This document shows positions 45,694-57,371 of a stretch of DNA of 64,000 bases, piece by piece (position 1 is the first letter of the stretch; each line of letters opens with the position of its first letter). The position numbers were made by a program, and so were the translations under genes. The stretch lies in assembly GCF_933775445.1 (NCBI RefSeq), contig NC_065877.1, positions 6,138,001-6,202,000 on the forward strand, written 5' to 3'. Below the pieces are notes generated by a model that saw nothing but the letters and a program-made list of their open reading frames with translations, did no database searches and had not been told where the DNA came from. This DNA comes from Argentina anserina (taxonomy: Eukaryota; Streptophyta; Magnoliopsida; Rosales; Rosaceae).

Positions 45694-48213
45694 ATGGGGG
45701 CACGGTGTCGTTTCGAGCCGATTTCGAGATGCAGCACGGAGGGACGATCAAACCAGACGGTGGCTGCAGACCTCGACGGTACCCTCCTCGTGTCCCGAAG
45801 CGCTTTCCCTTATTTCATGCTCGTTGCTCTTGAAGCCGGTAGTCTTCTAAGAGCACTAGTACTACTAGTATCCGTACCATTCGTGTATTTCATCTACCTG
45901 TTCATATCGGAGTCCGTAGCGATCAACACCTTCATCTTCATTTCTTTCGCCGGTCTAAGGCTGAGGGACATTGAGATGGTTGCCAGGTCCGTCTTGCCCA
46001 AGTTTTACGCAGAAGACGTTCACCCGCAGACTTGGAAAGTGTTCAACTCGTTCGGCAAGCGATACATCATTACAGCCAACCCCAGAGTTCTTGTGGAGCC
46101 TTTCGTCAAGAACTTTCTTGGTGCCGATAAGGTTCTCGGGACAGAGTTGGAAGTGACCAGGTCCGGGAGGGCTACTGGTTTTGTCCAAAAACCAGGTGTT
46201 CTTGTCAGTGAACACAAAAGAGATGCCATTATCAAGGAGTTCGGCGAGGACTTACCGGATGTGGGTCTCGGAGATAGAGAAACTGACCATGACTTCATGT
46301 CCATTTGCAAGGTAATGCTAGTTAATTCTCATTCTTGATTCCCCCTCTGGTAATTCTACCGGATTTGTTTGTCATAATAATGAGCCGGCATTGGTAGAAG
46401 CTTATATTCATATCTGGATTTGGTAAATAGGTTCAGTGATTACGACGGTATTCTACCTCTGTATTTGTTTTTGATTAGTTCTTCTATCTTTTTCAATATG
46501 AAGCATTCAAGTTCGAACATTGTTCTTGCATTGTGAGCTAGATATAACTTGTCCAATTTGCAGGAAAAGTAAATGCCATTTAACTAGGTTTATACGAGTT
46601 GGTGAGCGCCTTCATGACAACAATATGGTCGGTTGTGCTACAAGTAATATTAATGATAAACTTTTACCCAAAAAGCATATGCCTAGGCGTTTTGAAGTTT
46701 TACAATGCAATTCTATTCAACTTTCTTATATATCATCTCCAAAAATTTTGAGATCTTAAAGTTCTTAGTTAGTAGAGTACTTCAAGCACATTTATTTGAC
46801 ATTGTGTGACAACTGACACAATATGATCTTCATGATCAACCCACTCTCTCTATTTAATCCATTTTCTCATAATTTTGTACCTTGGATAGAGATATGAGTC
46901 ATATGACTCGTATGAGAGCCGTAGATGGCTATACCATTTCCTCATTTACTTTTCAAGCACCTTCCTTGTGACCCTCGTATTCTGCATGTCTTCGTGCTAT
47001 ATATGGTGGACTGTTTTTGTTTTCCTGTTTCTTTTGATATGATTTTTCTTCTCATATACCACCAAATTTCTGCTGCAAAAAAATATTAATAATGAAAAAA
47101 ATAATTCGGTTCCTAACGTGATTGTGTTTGGTAGCTTGAGTCCAGGAGCTTCTTTCTTTATAGAAATAGTATTGTTAGGTTTAAACACAATTGTGGTGCA
47201 TTTCTATATAAAGCAAGGCCCGAGGAGAATATATTACTAGACACTGTTACAATATTGTTTCCCTGCAATCCCACTTTTTTTTTTCTGAAGAAGAAAAAAA
47301 TCCCACTAAATTTGACATTTGACTTACTTTGCAGGAAGGGTACATGGTTCCAAGGACAAAATGTGAGCCTTTGCCAAGAAACAAGCTTTTGAGCCCGGTT
47401 ATATTTCAAGAAGGTCGTTTGGTACAAAGACCTACTCCTTTGGTTGCCTTGCTGACCTTTTTATGGATGCCAATTGGTATAATTCTGTCCATATTAAGAG
47501 TATACACCAACATTGTATTGCCTGAGAGAATTGCTAGATACAACTATAAGCTTCTGGGGATCAAGCTGACCGTTAAGGGCAACCCTCCACCGCCACCTAG
47601 AAAGGGCCACCCTGGGGTTCTATTTATCTGCAACCATCGTACAGTTTTAGACCCTGTTGTGACAGCAGTGGCACTAGGAAGAAAAATTAGTTGTGTGACA
47701 TACAGCATTAGCAAATTTTCCGAACTAATTTCTCCGATCAAGGCGGTGGCATTGACGAGGGAAAGAGAGAAAGACGCCGAGAACATTAAGGCTTTGCTCG
47801 AGGAAGGTGACCTTGTGATTTGCCCTGAAGGAACTACTTGCAGAGAGCCATTTCTGCTGAGGTTCAGTGCACTCTTTGCTGAGCTTACTGATAGGATTGT
47901 TCCTATCGCAATTAACACTAAGCAAAGTGTATATTACGGGACAACAGTCCGTGGACACAAATGGATGGATCCTTATTTTGTGTTCATGAATCCAATGCCA
48001 ACATATGAGATCACGTTTTTAAATCAGCTACCGATGGAACTCACTTGCAAAGGTGGGAAATCGCCGTATGAAGTGGCGAATTACATTCAGAGGGTATTGG
48101 CCGGAACTTTGGGGTTTGAGTGCACAAATTTGACTAGGAAGGATAAGTATTCAGCGATTGCCGGAACAGATGGTAGGGTTAATTCAATCAAAAAGGAGAA
48201 GGAAAAGGAATAG
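45694..48213 (+). CDS. GPAT6: Glycerol-3-phosphate sn-2 acyltransferase, cutin type (GPAT6-like), two exons
   Basis: Exon 1 is 45694-46311 and exon 2 is 47335-48213. The intron (1023 bp) is GT-AG and phase 0, joining C-K to E-G-Y-M-V-P. The product is 498 residues, the usual GPAT6 length. The ATG lies in gccatggg; an upstream in-frame GTG is less likely. The N-terminal phosphatase-like domain has D-L-D-G-T-L-L (26-32) and G-D-R-E-T-D-H-D-F (193-201), so the motifs needed for phosphatase activity are kept. Hydrophobic segments lie at about 50-71 and 73-87. The acyltransferase domain has N-H-R-T-V-L-D-P (306-313) and P-E-G-T-T (370-374). Known family role: in the ER it transfers oxidised acyl groups to the sn-2 position and removes phosphate, giving 2-monoacylglycerol for cutin. 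GPAT4/8 are close relatives, but the R-F-E-P-I-S start and [10 protein letters not shown] favour GPAT6. Confidence 0.95.
46312..47334 (+). other. Intron of the GPAT6-like gene
   Basis: Starts gtaatg, ends ttgcag. The short ORFs inside it are not supported. No mobile element was recognised in it. Confidence 0.9.
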
Positions 48214-51061
48214 CCCTAGCTAAGGAGAGCTTGAGTTACCCCCGATGATGATATTAATCATCAAATTTAATCTACCTATTGTTTTCCAGTATCTTCTAAA
48301 CTTTTCTCATAATAATGAAACTGATTGATTATTACAGTTATTATAAGAGAAATTACTCCTAATGTACACATTAGCTTCTGTATTCCCATATAGTTCGTTG
48401 CAACCATCTCGATCTGATCTCTTCCGGCTTGTCCGAGTTCACTTTTTAATTTGTATTTCAACATGAATGACAAATAGATGAAACATTTGTACTTGTAAAT
48501 TACATGATATATATTCTTCCGTCACTTTCGAATATATATACACACACACAACATCTGATTGCATTTTCCGGAATATTACTACCGAAATTGATGATAAGTA
48601 TGAGCTGCGATGGTGGAGAAAATGATAATTTGAGGAATCAAAGGTCATTCTAAGATGATTTGTGATGTTAAGGGTATTCAAACTCTTCCAGGAGTGGGAG
48701 AGAACGTGATTTAACAAATTATGGGGGTTAAAAAGCTGAATAAATCTGCACTTTTTGAATGTGCGGACTCCGCTTCAGAACCTGCCTATATATATATATA
48801 TATTATTGCTTGAGATATAGCTATGTCAAATGTGCGGCTACATGACATCCATTGATTTACTGTTCTTGTGGTGGGTCGATTGGGTGGCCAAGCCCGTGCC
48901 TATATTAGGTGACTGGTATAAATATGGCATGTAAAGGGATTAATGTTGTCTCATCAATTATGATCCAAGCTCAATTTAAAGGAAAAAGACAAATTAGTTA
49001 GGGTGCGCTATTGACACCTCACAATTCACTTTGTTCATCCCACAATTTATTAATTTATTAAAATACTGTAATATTCTGATGTAAAATTACTATAATAGAT
49101 AATAAATTATTAAATTTGTAATTCATTTTTATTTATTTCACAAAACACACATCTATTAAATAGTTAAAAATGAAACTAATGGAAAAGATCGAAATCCTTA
49201 CACTTATAGTATATTGAAGAGCATATTCTTGGTTTTTATGTTAAAATTTGAACTTCAATGTGATCAAATTTGTTTTTTAATTGATATTTTTAACCTTAAC
49301 TAAATTATATTATTGATATACGTATAAAATAGAGAACTATGTAATAAAAATTGTTAAAATAAATATGAACAAAGTAAGTTTAGAATTGAAAAAAATTGTG
49401 TAATGTAAAAAGAGAATGTAGGTTGAACAAAACAAACTTAAAATTGAAGAAATTATGTTGAGTTATTGAAAATGTACAATTTAAGTATTATAATTAAATG
49501 AATAAAGTAATTTAAAAATAGAAAAAGATACACGTAAACTTAAGTTGAAGAGAGAATATGGGGTGGCAATAGCCGCACCAATTAGTTATAACCCTAAATA
49601 TATATAGATATTATTCCTGACATTTATCTGTACCAATTGGAAATTTCTTTCTCGTGGGAGATCGATATCACAAATCACTCGGCAATATTATGGACTGTAC
49701 ATTTGTAACCTTATATGATTAAATGTCATGTATGAAGGGTATCTATATATATCTGCGTCAACTGTTTGATAGATACATCCTGCGTCAACTGTTTGATCAT
49801 CCTGGAATTGTATTTGACCGTCCACTGTTTGATAGATACATAGATATATTCCGGCAATAGTCTGTCTGCCATTATTTGATCGTCCAAGAAGTGTATTTAT
49901 TTTTTTGACATTATTTCTAAAAAAAAAAGTGCATTTGTTTAGGCATTTCTTTCACTATAATTTCTCTTTTTTAAATACACCTTATAAATTTGACATGCAT
50001 GCATGCAGACATGCAGTACAGAACATTGAGTGATTTGAGTAAAATTACTTACTAATTAGCTACGGTTATGATTTATGATTTAATTATCAATTAAGGTAAT
50101 CCAACAGAAGTCTGAATTAATAAAATGCGTCGTAACCACGTAATCGATGTTAGGATTATATCGTACGCTCTAGCTTATATATGTCATTCTACATCTCTCC
50201 TATAATGTAGCGATTCTCTGTGTTTTTCTTAATTTTTATGCACTTTCTTTTTCAATAATCCATGGTTTCCCACAATGTAAAGGGCCAAATGCAGGTACAT
50301 AGATCTATCAACTCAAATATTCAACCAACAATTAATTATCATAAATGGAGCATGAACATGTCTTAAGCCCCCAAGGCCCCCAACCAAAGTCCACACACTG
50401 TATTTTTGGAGGGTCTCCCGATCAAGCTAAATTAGATAGGCTGTGAAGTTATGGGGATTTTGGATGTGGTCCTTTAAGAGTCATTGAGTCATAGCCATGG
50501 ATGTGACATGACCTCATGTATATAAGGCAGTAAGGGACCATATATATAAAAATGTACCGAAACTGTATTAGGTCGTAATATGGTTGTATGACAGCATGAG
50601 CTAGCGTCTCCTATATTTCTCCAGTTAGATCAATTTTGTCCCTTGAACTTAATTATATGTTTGCATTATCTTCATACAGGCTTTGTATTGACTAGCTGTG
50701 TGATAGCACGGGTTATGTTAATTCCATAGTAGTATGTAGTGCTTCTATTAATAATTCGATCCTGGCAAGCTGGGACCTTTCCACCACATATCACAATGCT
50801 ACTCTTAAATTTCACATGCACTGGTTAGGCTAGCCACTGTGTTGGGTTACAACTTGAATACTCATCCTCCAAATAGAACAAATAACGATGGAATAAGAGA
50901 CTCGATCAGAGACACGGCTTCCCTAATTAGTTAATCGATCGACTTTGCTAGTTGCTACTCATTTACTCCCATATATATGATATACATGCTGTGATAGTGA
51001 ACTGTAATGAACTGGATTGAGGTGGTTGATCAGGTAGTCTTTCCTTACATGTGCCCTCAAT
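48214..51061. other. GPAT 3' region and gene-poor spacer
   Basis: Immediately after the stop is an AT-rich 3' untranslated zone. A (TA)n run lies at about 48787-48803. Around 49754-49840 the phrase gtcaactgtttgat recurs in a short imperfect array. No gene is supported. Confidence 0.5.
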
Positions 51062-51700
51062 TGTTTTTTGGTAATAAAATGTGTAAGTTAAATAAAAAAG
51101 GGAGGGCAATGCCCAGTACAACCACAGCCAAAGGCAAAGAAAAAACCAAAGAGACAACAGGCAAACCTACCGAATAGGAAAGCAAAGCAAATCAACAAGA
51201 AGAAAAGCCAGACACAAGGGCTAAGTAATAGCTAAGTTCCACTTTTTTGCAATAATTCTATTAGTGTTGGATGGCTTGAACTTGATGGACATGAGCCTGC
51301 ATCTAATCAATGAGATAATATTTTTGAGGACCACAGAGGGAAGACATCTTTCATCCCGAAAAATGCGACCATTCCTCTCTTTCCAAATGAGATAAATAGT
51401 AAAATAGTTGCCGAAAGACCAAGCTTCTTGAAGGTAGACGAGAAAGACTTACCTCCCCACCGAGAAGATGCCCATCTAACAAACAGAGGCCAAGGAGGAT
51501 TTAACCAAGGCACCCCACAAAACCCAAGATAACTGGCGGAGGCAGCATATGATCAATTGGGCCCGTTTTGATTTTCTTCACATTAGAGTCATTTGTGCCC
51601 CCACTCAAATATTAATTTTACCATGCGAAAGAAATTAACTGCTAATATGCATGGTCATATTCATGTATCATTTTCTTAGTTATGGTTTTATAGTTTTCTT

Positions 51701-54145
51701 TGTAATAACCCGAATTTTTAGAAACTAAATGTCGAGTATTTTCAAAGTGTTAAACTTGTGAAATTAATTCAAGACGACAATTGGAGGTTTGCGACATTTC
51801 GAAACGAAAACGGAAACGTTTTCGGATCGTTTAATTAGAAAATGTAACGTTACCGCAACGTATAGATCGACTTTTATTCCGTCGCTCGGTTGCGAAAACT
51901 TCCTTCACGAAAGTCGTAGAGCTCATCGATACGAATTCGTGGACACATCATGCGTTCGAATCGGACGTCGGATGCAAAAGTTATTAACGTCGGAAGTTCG
52001 TTTCCGATTTTGGAAATAGTATAAAAGGAAGGAGAGGAGATTAAAAATCAGAAAATCAGATTTTTTCTAAAAATCAGATCGGGGTACTGTTCACCCGACC
52101 CAAAAACCTTCTCCGGCCGATTTCTCCACCATCCGACGTAGCCTCGTGTCGTGCCACCTATCAAACTGACGGGCTCGACGAGCTCCATCTTTTGGGCTAC
52201 GCCTTGCACTCCGGCGACAACCACACACGGTGTAGCAACCGCCAGAAGTTACTGCTGTGGCGGCGCCGCCTCCTCCGGCCACCATGGCTCAAAATTCTTG
52301 GGGGGTTTTGCTTGTCTCAGTCCCAGCAACATTCCCACAAAAGGAATCGAGCCAAATCGAAGTGTAAGTACCCGAATCAAAATTTCAATTTCTAGGGTTT
52401 GTGAATAGTGCCGATTTCATGTTCTTTGTTGTTTGGACTGTTTAGACTCGGATTTAGACCTTGGTGTCAACTAGGAAGTTGTTGGAAATGTTGTTTAGGT
52501 TGTGGTGGTAAAATTTGGTGATGATTGGTGGCGGTCGGTGAACAGTAACGCTGAAATGAATAGTAACTGTAAATAGTAACTCCGCATGAATAGTGATATG
52601 TAACAGTAACTGTGAATAGTGATCTGTAACAGTAAATGTGAACAGTGTCATGGTAAAACAGTAACTTTGAACAGTATTTTGGTAAAACAGTAACTGTGAA
52701 CAGTGGTTTCGTAAAAACAGTGATTAGTAAACATAAAACAGTGTTCCGAGAACAATGTTTTATGAACAACATTTAGCTGTGCTGAACTCGTCACCTGATA
52801 TTTTAAGTATCATTTTCTAAGCATTTATCGTGCTATTAGGTGACTGACGAAACGAGTGAGGAAATTACTTTCAGGGTCGTGGAAGTTGCACGCAGGAAAG
52901 AAGGTGAGTAAAATCTCACATATTTACGAATCTACCCTCGCGGTGATTCAAGATTTTCGCAAGAGTATTTAATAATGAATTACAACATGTATACAATTTG
53001 GTGGATTACATATATGTTGTATAATGGTAATAAATACATATATATATAATTCATTAAATTATATACTGTTATTAATTCATTAGAAATGGTCATTTCGATG
53101 ACGGAAGTTTGTGTATTGAGCATGTGTGGTGAAATATGACATGTATAAGATATAGTGGACTATATATGTATTGTATAAATGGTAAATAAGTACGAATATA
53201 TATAGTTTGCAATATAATATACTGTTATGATTTTTATTGTGATTATAGTGAGCATGTGATTTGAATTGTACAATATGATGTGAGATTATTGTACGTGATT
53301 TTTAACATTGAGATTGTTAAAATGTGAATTGTCTTCGGACCTGATTTTTGGTACAATATGATGTGGGATTATTGTACGTGTTTGGCAAATCGAAACCTAG
53401 CCTTTGGCCGGGCGAAAGTTACGATACAGTTAGAGCTCTAGTCTATCTGCCTTAGTACTGCATGTGAGGTAACAGGTGGTTATCTGCTCATGGGTACTCA
53501 GATTGTTTTGGATGTTGCGTAGCGGGTGGCTATCCAATATCGGCGGTGTATTACGAGAGGGGTAACAGATGTGTACCAGCGTTCTTGGTACCCGTATTAT
53601 AAATGCATTTGGGTAACCAGAAGGGTTACTTAATTTCTCATGAGCGCTTCTTTTCATATTTCTTTGGGACAACCAGATGGGCCGTCCATTGACTCATGAG
53701 TGCATTTATATTTGTTTGATTTCTGGATTTTCGTATATATTGATATGCGAGTTATATATTTTCATTTTACTCATACGAGCTGTAAAGCTTACCGGGTTTG
53801 TGTTTACAATCCCGGTGCACCAATTCGATGGTGTGGTGGATAACTCTGCAGGTGTGGATTAGTGGGAATTGACGTACCGCTCAGTGGACTTGAAGTTATT
53901 TATCTCCAGCTGGTGTGAGGATTTTGTGTGACTATCTTGTGAGTTTGTTGTGAGGATTACGCAATTCCATTGTTATAATATTGAATTATAATTTGGGTTG
54001 TAATAATCGGTTTGACTGAGTTGTATTTTGAACTCAGAGATGATCCGCTGTGGCATTTTAAATGATTTCGATTCGTTAAGATTGTTTGGTGTTTAACGAT
54101 TTTGAAATTTTGAGTTTTTAAGCTCGAAATTTTAGGGTCGTTACA
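51701..54145. mobile_element. Solo LTR of a Gypsy-type element, 2445 bp
   Basis: It starts TGTAATAACCCGAA, ends TTTTAGGGTCGTTACA, and is flanked by an exact 5-bp repeat ttctt (51696-51700 and 54146-54150). No internal coding region is present. A TATA-like agtataaaagg (about 52018-52028) suggests plus orientation. Long LTRs with TGTAACGACCC-type ends are familiar from plant Gypsy elements. A single LTR with its own target duplication implies recombination between two LTRs. Confidence 0.8.
52540..52760. repeat. Degenerate aacagtaact-type repeat array in the solo LTR
   Basis: About ten imperfect units such as aacagtaactgtgaa and aatagtgat follow each other. The ORFs across it are low complexity. 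Confidence 0.8.
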
Positions 54146-55376
54146 TTCTTTGCTAGAGTAATACTTCCCGCTATGTTCTTCTATTTTTGTGGTCTTGGAT
54201 TGGAGATTTAGGAGGAGACCTAGACAGATTGTGTGTATGCATATATACCACATTGTTGATCTACTGCCTCCAGCACAACTACAAAAGACTTGGTTGAAAC
54301 ATCACAAAAAATAACTTTAACAAACTAAGGATGAGATACGATCAACTTCGGATCCCTTGGGGAAGGATTCAGGCAATGCTCTGTGACATAGCAACTCTAC
54401 AAGAGAGAATGCAATATTTAGTGAGCTCGAGAGATCCAAGAGATGTTTATACTTATTGCTTCTCGCTTTTGTTGCTGGGTAATAGTTTTGCAGCTTTTTT
54501 AGAGTCTTAGCTCTTGTGTGTTACCTTTTATGAAGTTAAGACTCCTCCAATTTGTGTATTAACCTCATTTGGAGGTTAAAATTAATTAAAAGATTGGTTC
54601 AATGTCTGAATCTGAGATGGTGCATGCATATATTCATTCATTAAGACATTTTTGTGTGATTGATTCAAAAATTTTACCCCCTCTCATTTTTGTTTCTCCC
54701 TCCGCCACTGCCCAAGAACCTCTTTTCAAATAGGCAGGAAGAGAGAGCACATAAAGAAGAGATGACTAATAGTCTCAGGAAACAAACCACAAAGAGGACA
54801 TAAAGGATTGATTAGAGGAGAATAAGCAACAATTATGTCAAGCGTTGCAAGCTCATCATGAACAGCCAACCAAAGGATAAAACTAGCTCTAGGAATATTA
54901 TTGTTAAACCAAACAAGCTTAGCCCAATCAACAGTAGGATGGTGAGTTCGAAATTGGTCCATCGCAGAAGCAGTAGAGAAATGAGCAGTTGAAGAGGCTA
55001 ACCAAATAAAAGAATCTATGTAGCTTGATGATTGATGATGATTAGAAAGCTGAAGGAGAACGATTGAGCATGCCTGGTGTTGCATGCATTTCCGATGTAG
55101 GATACTACCCTAAACACCGGCAATGACTAATCAGTCTGATCTAGCAGTACCGGAGTTTCTGAACTATAGCATAACGGAATAATGAGGACCTTAATTAATT
55201 GATTGCTCACCGGTCGTATTTAAGAATATGTATACCTACGTCGTGAAATTTATGAGCAAGGGACCGGCAGTACATCTACATTCAACTAGTCGATCGAACG
55301 ACCAGGCTAGGTTCCAAACTACAAATCAACTGTACGTACGTACGTTCTGTTTACCCAGAGAGGTGTGCAGCTCTTC

Positions 55377-55544
55377 ATGACGATCCAGGAGGATCAGCAG
55401 CTGCAGCTGCAGCTGATCGAAGAAGACGAACCAGTGGCGGTGCGCGAGTTCCGGATCGATGGCATCAGTTCCTGCTGGTTCTGTTTATATGTGCTAAGCA
55501 ATAATTATGTTCAGCCATCAGTCCCGACTTGTTGTTCTTATTAG
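55377..55544 (+). CDS. Possible small ORF, 55 codons
   Basis: An ATG opens a frame with a Q/L-rich then acidic start (M-T-I-Q-E-D-Q-Q-L-Q-L-Q-L-I-E-E-D-E) and then V-A-V-R-E-F-R-I-D-G. The first 100 bp are markedly richer in G and C than the surroundings. I recognise no family. It may be a real small protein, a first exon cut from its gene, or chance; there is no other support. Confidence 0.25.
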   Translation: MTIQEDQQLQLQLIEEDEPVAVREFRIDGISSCWFCLYVLSNNYVQPSVPTCCSY

Positions 55545-57371
55545 ATCTCTTTGTATGCCAATACTGTGTTCATTAGGGTTTCTGCTGGAAGGAGTTATAG
55601 GTGGCAACTGATCAGGGATGAAGCCAGGAATTCAAAATAGATTAAGCTAACTTGTTTTAAACAAAATTTCAAGAAATATATAAATAATAAATAAGATTTT
55701 ATATCCAATATCAACTGATTCAAAATATATAATGGAGGAATTTTAATTGTGTAAGATAAGATTAACACTGAATTGAGTTCAACTTATGTGTTGTATTTTC
55801 AAAGTAGGTAGCAGGTTACTCTTAGGGATAAAAAGAAGCAAAATTAGAACGTTTTATTATTAATTAATCGATCCTTAATGAGATTTAGTTATTAGTTGCA
55901 GAATATATGAATAGTAATATTCGTATTGAATTATTTCTTAATTTTTTTATTGATAAGAGTACTGTTTAACTTGGCTGGGCTAGATACTCACAAGTGTGTA
56001 AGATTAAGGATTAATAAGCCTAATTAATTAGAAATGATACAAAAACACTATGGGCTACAGCCCATGTAGTGTAACACTAATGCAACTGATGTTGTGTGCG
56101 TTATGTTTCATGTACTATGTACAGATCTATGTGAAGGTCGCCGATTGATGGTATTCGCCAAGAGCCTGCAAAGAAATAACTGTGTAGGTCACGAAGTTTA
56201 TCAATGCTCAATTAATCTCTCGACGTCCCGTACGTGTATTCTGTTCACCTCAGTATAATGCCATAATGGCCCCTTGTGTCCAAGAGTATATACTCATAAT
56301 TAATCCTCTCTCTATATATAGTGATTCATGTGTGACAATGGAGCTAGAACTGGAAACTTATGGCATTCGTTCAAGCAACATATTGAAGAAGCTCAAATTA
56401 GTGGTGTAGTTAATTATTCATTAATTTATTGATAGGTTTGATGTACTCGGAGTCTCGTACTTAATTACTTATTCCTTTACGTATTTTGTACAATGTTTTA
56501 GGACTTAACAAATAGTCCAAATACACTAAGCTACTTCTCTTATTTCCTTTTACAATGATTTACAGAGACACTGCTGGAACCGTCAACTACAACTACGACA
56601 ACAACCAAGAAAAATAATAGAGGTGATACCGTGATAGTGCCATGATTTAAGATCACCGCCATAGCGCAATTTTTGCACTGCGATTCGTGTATGGCAAAGG
56701 CAGAGATAATTCGTAAAGGGTGTAGATATGAGGAGGAGGGAGACGAGGTGAATTGATGATGGACATTTACGTCTAGGCTGATCATAGAGGAGCCCTTAGG
56801 AAAGATTGAGAAGAGAGGAGGAAAGGGGCAAAGATGAAAAAATAGGCAAGAAGTCTGACAATTGAGACAAATTCGGGTAAATACACCCATAGATGAGAAA
56901 GCGAGAAGATTGATTGTCACCGACTCTCAAATGAGTCAAATCGGGAGAATACCTTACAACAGGTGATGATATCGAGACTAGCTAGTTATATAAATTGTTG
57001 TCATACCTTTTATATTTTATATGTTTACAATTTCGAAAATGTTCTTAACTTGTGACTCGTATATGTATACTGTGTTAAAAATGTGTGCAATTTCTCCATC
57101 TCCCAATCCTTTTGGGCTCGTAGCTTCATACACGGGCCAGTCCATTCTACAAATCGTCTTGTCTGTTAAATTGCTGTCAGTGGCCCAACGCGTGCACGCG
57201 CGCTGTGATTATCATCTCTTGCACGTAAATGACCAAGAAGAGCAATCTTTGAATTTTGTTTTGCAATTCAAGGGTATTATTGTAACATAACCTCACAGCT
57301 TTTATCAGCTAAACAACTAGAAGCTTTGAGTTGAACACCGCTTCAACCAATCTCCAATTTTACGGCGACTT
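55545..57371. other. Unassigned spacer, promoter side of the BTB gene
   Basis: A small palindromic stretch around cactatgggctacagcccatgtagtg is at about 56045-56071. The minus-strand ORF at 56540-56920 has a poly-valine stretch and no domain. The last few hundred bases are the presumed promoter and leader of the BTB gene. Confidence 0.45.

Larger units (their letters stand above)
51530..54710. mobile_element. hAT-type element inserted in the LINE, itself carrying a solo LTR
   Basis: The right end, reverse-complemented, is CAGTGGCGGAGGGAG; the left end is AACTGGCGGAGGCAG, with the first base and one more changed. Flanks cccaagat (51522-51529) and cccaagaa (54711-54718) give a 7-of-8 target duplication. 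Without the solo LTR it is about 0.73 kb and has no transposase. Its termini resemble those of the element at 15892-16650. Confidence 0.75.
51062..55085 (-). mobile_element. 5'-truncated LINE (L1-like) 3' end, split by a hAT element
   Basis: Two minus-strand fragments belong together: 55085-54711 and 51529-51062. The first encodes D-W-A-K-L-V-W-F and F-I-L-W-L-A-V-H-D-E-L, then C-P-L-C-G-L-F-P-E-T-I-S-H-L-F, the zinc-binding zf-RVT segment at the end of plant LINE ORF2. The second continues with P-W-P-L-F-V-R-W and, in another frame, I-W-K-E-R-N. It ends in an A-rich tail (ttttttgg on the plus strand near 51063). The reverse transcriptase and endonuclease parts are absent. The gap is the hAT insertion 51530-54710. 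Confidence 0.8.

Noticed and set aside
45575..45850. Plus-strand ORF over the GPAT start
   Set aside because: Shadow frame of GPAT exon 1 and its leader.
46520..46759. Plus-strand ORF
   Set aside because: Lies wholly inside the GPAT intron with no domain.
56540..56920. Minus-strand 126-codon ORF
   Set aside because: Poly-valine low complexity and no recognised motif.
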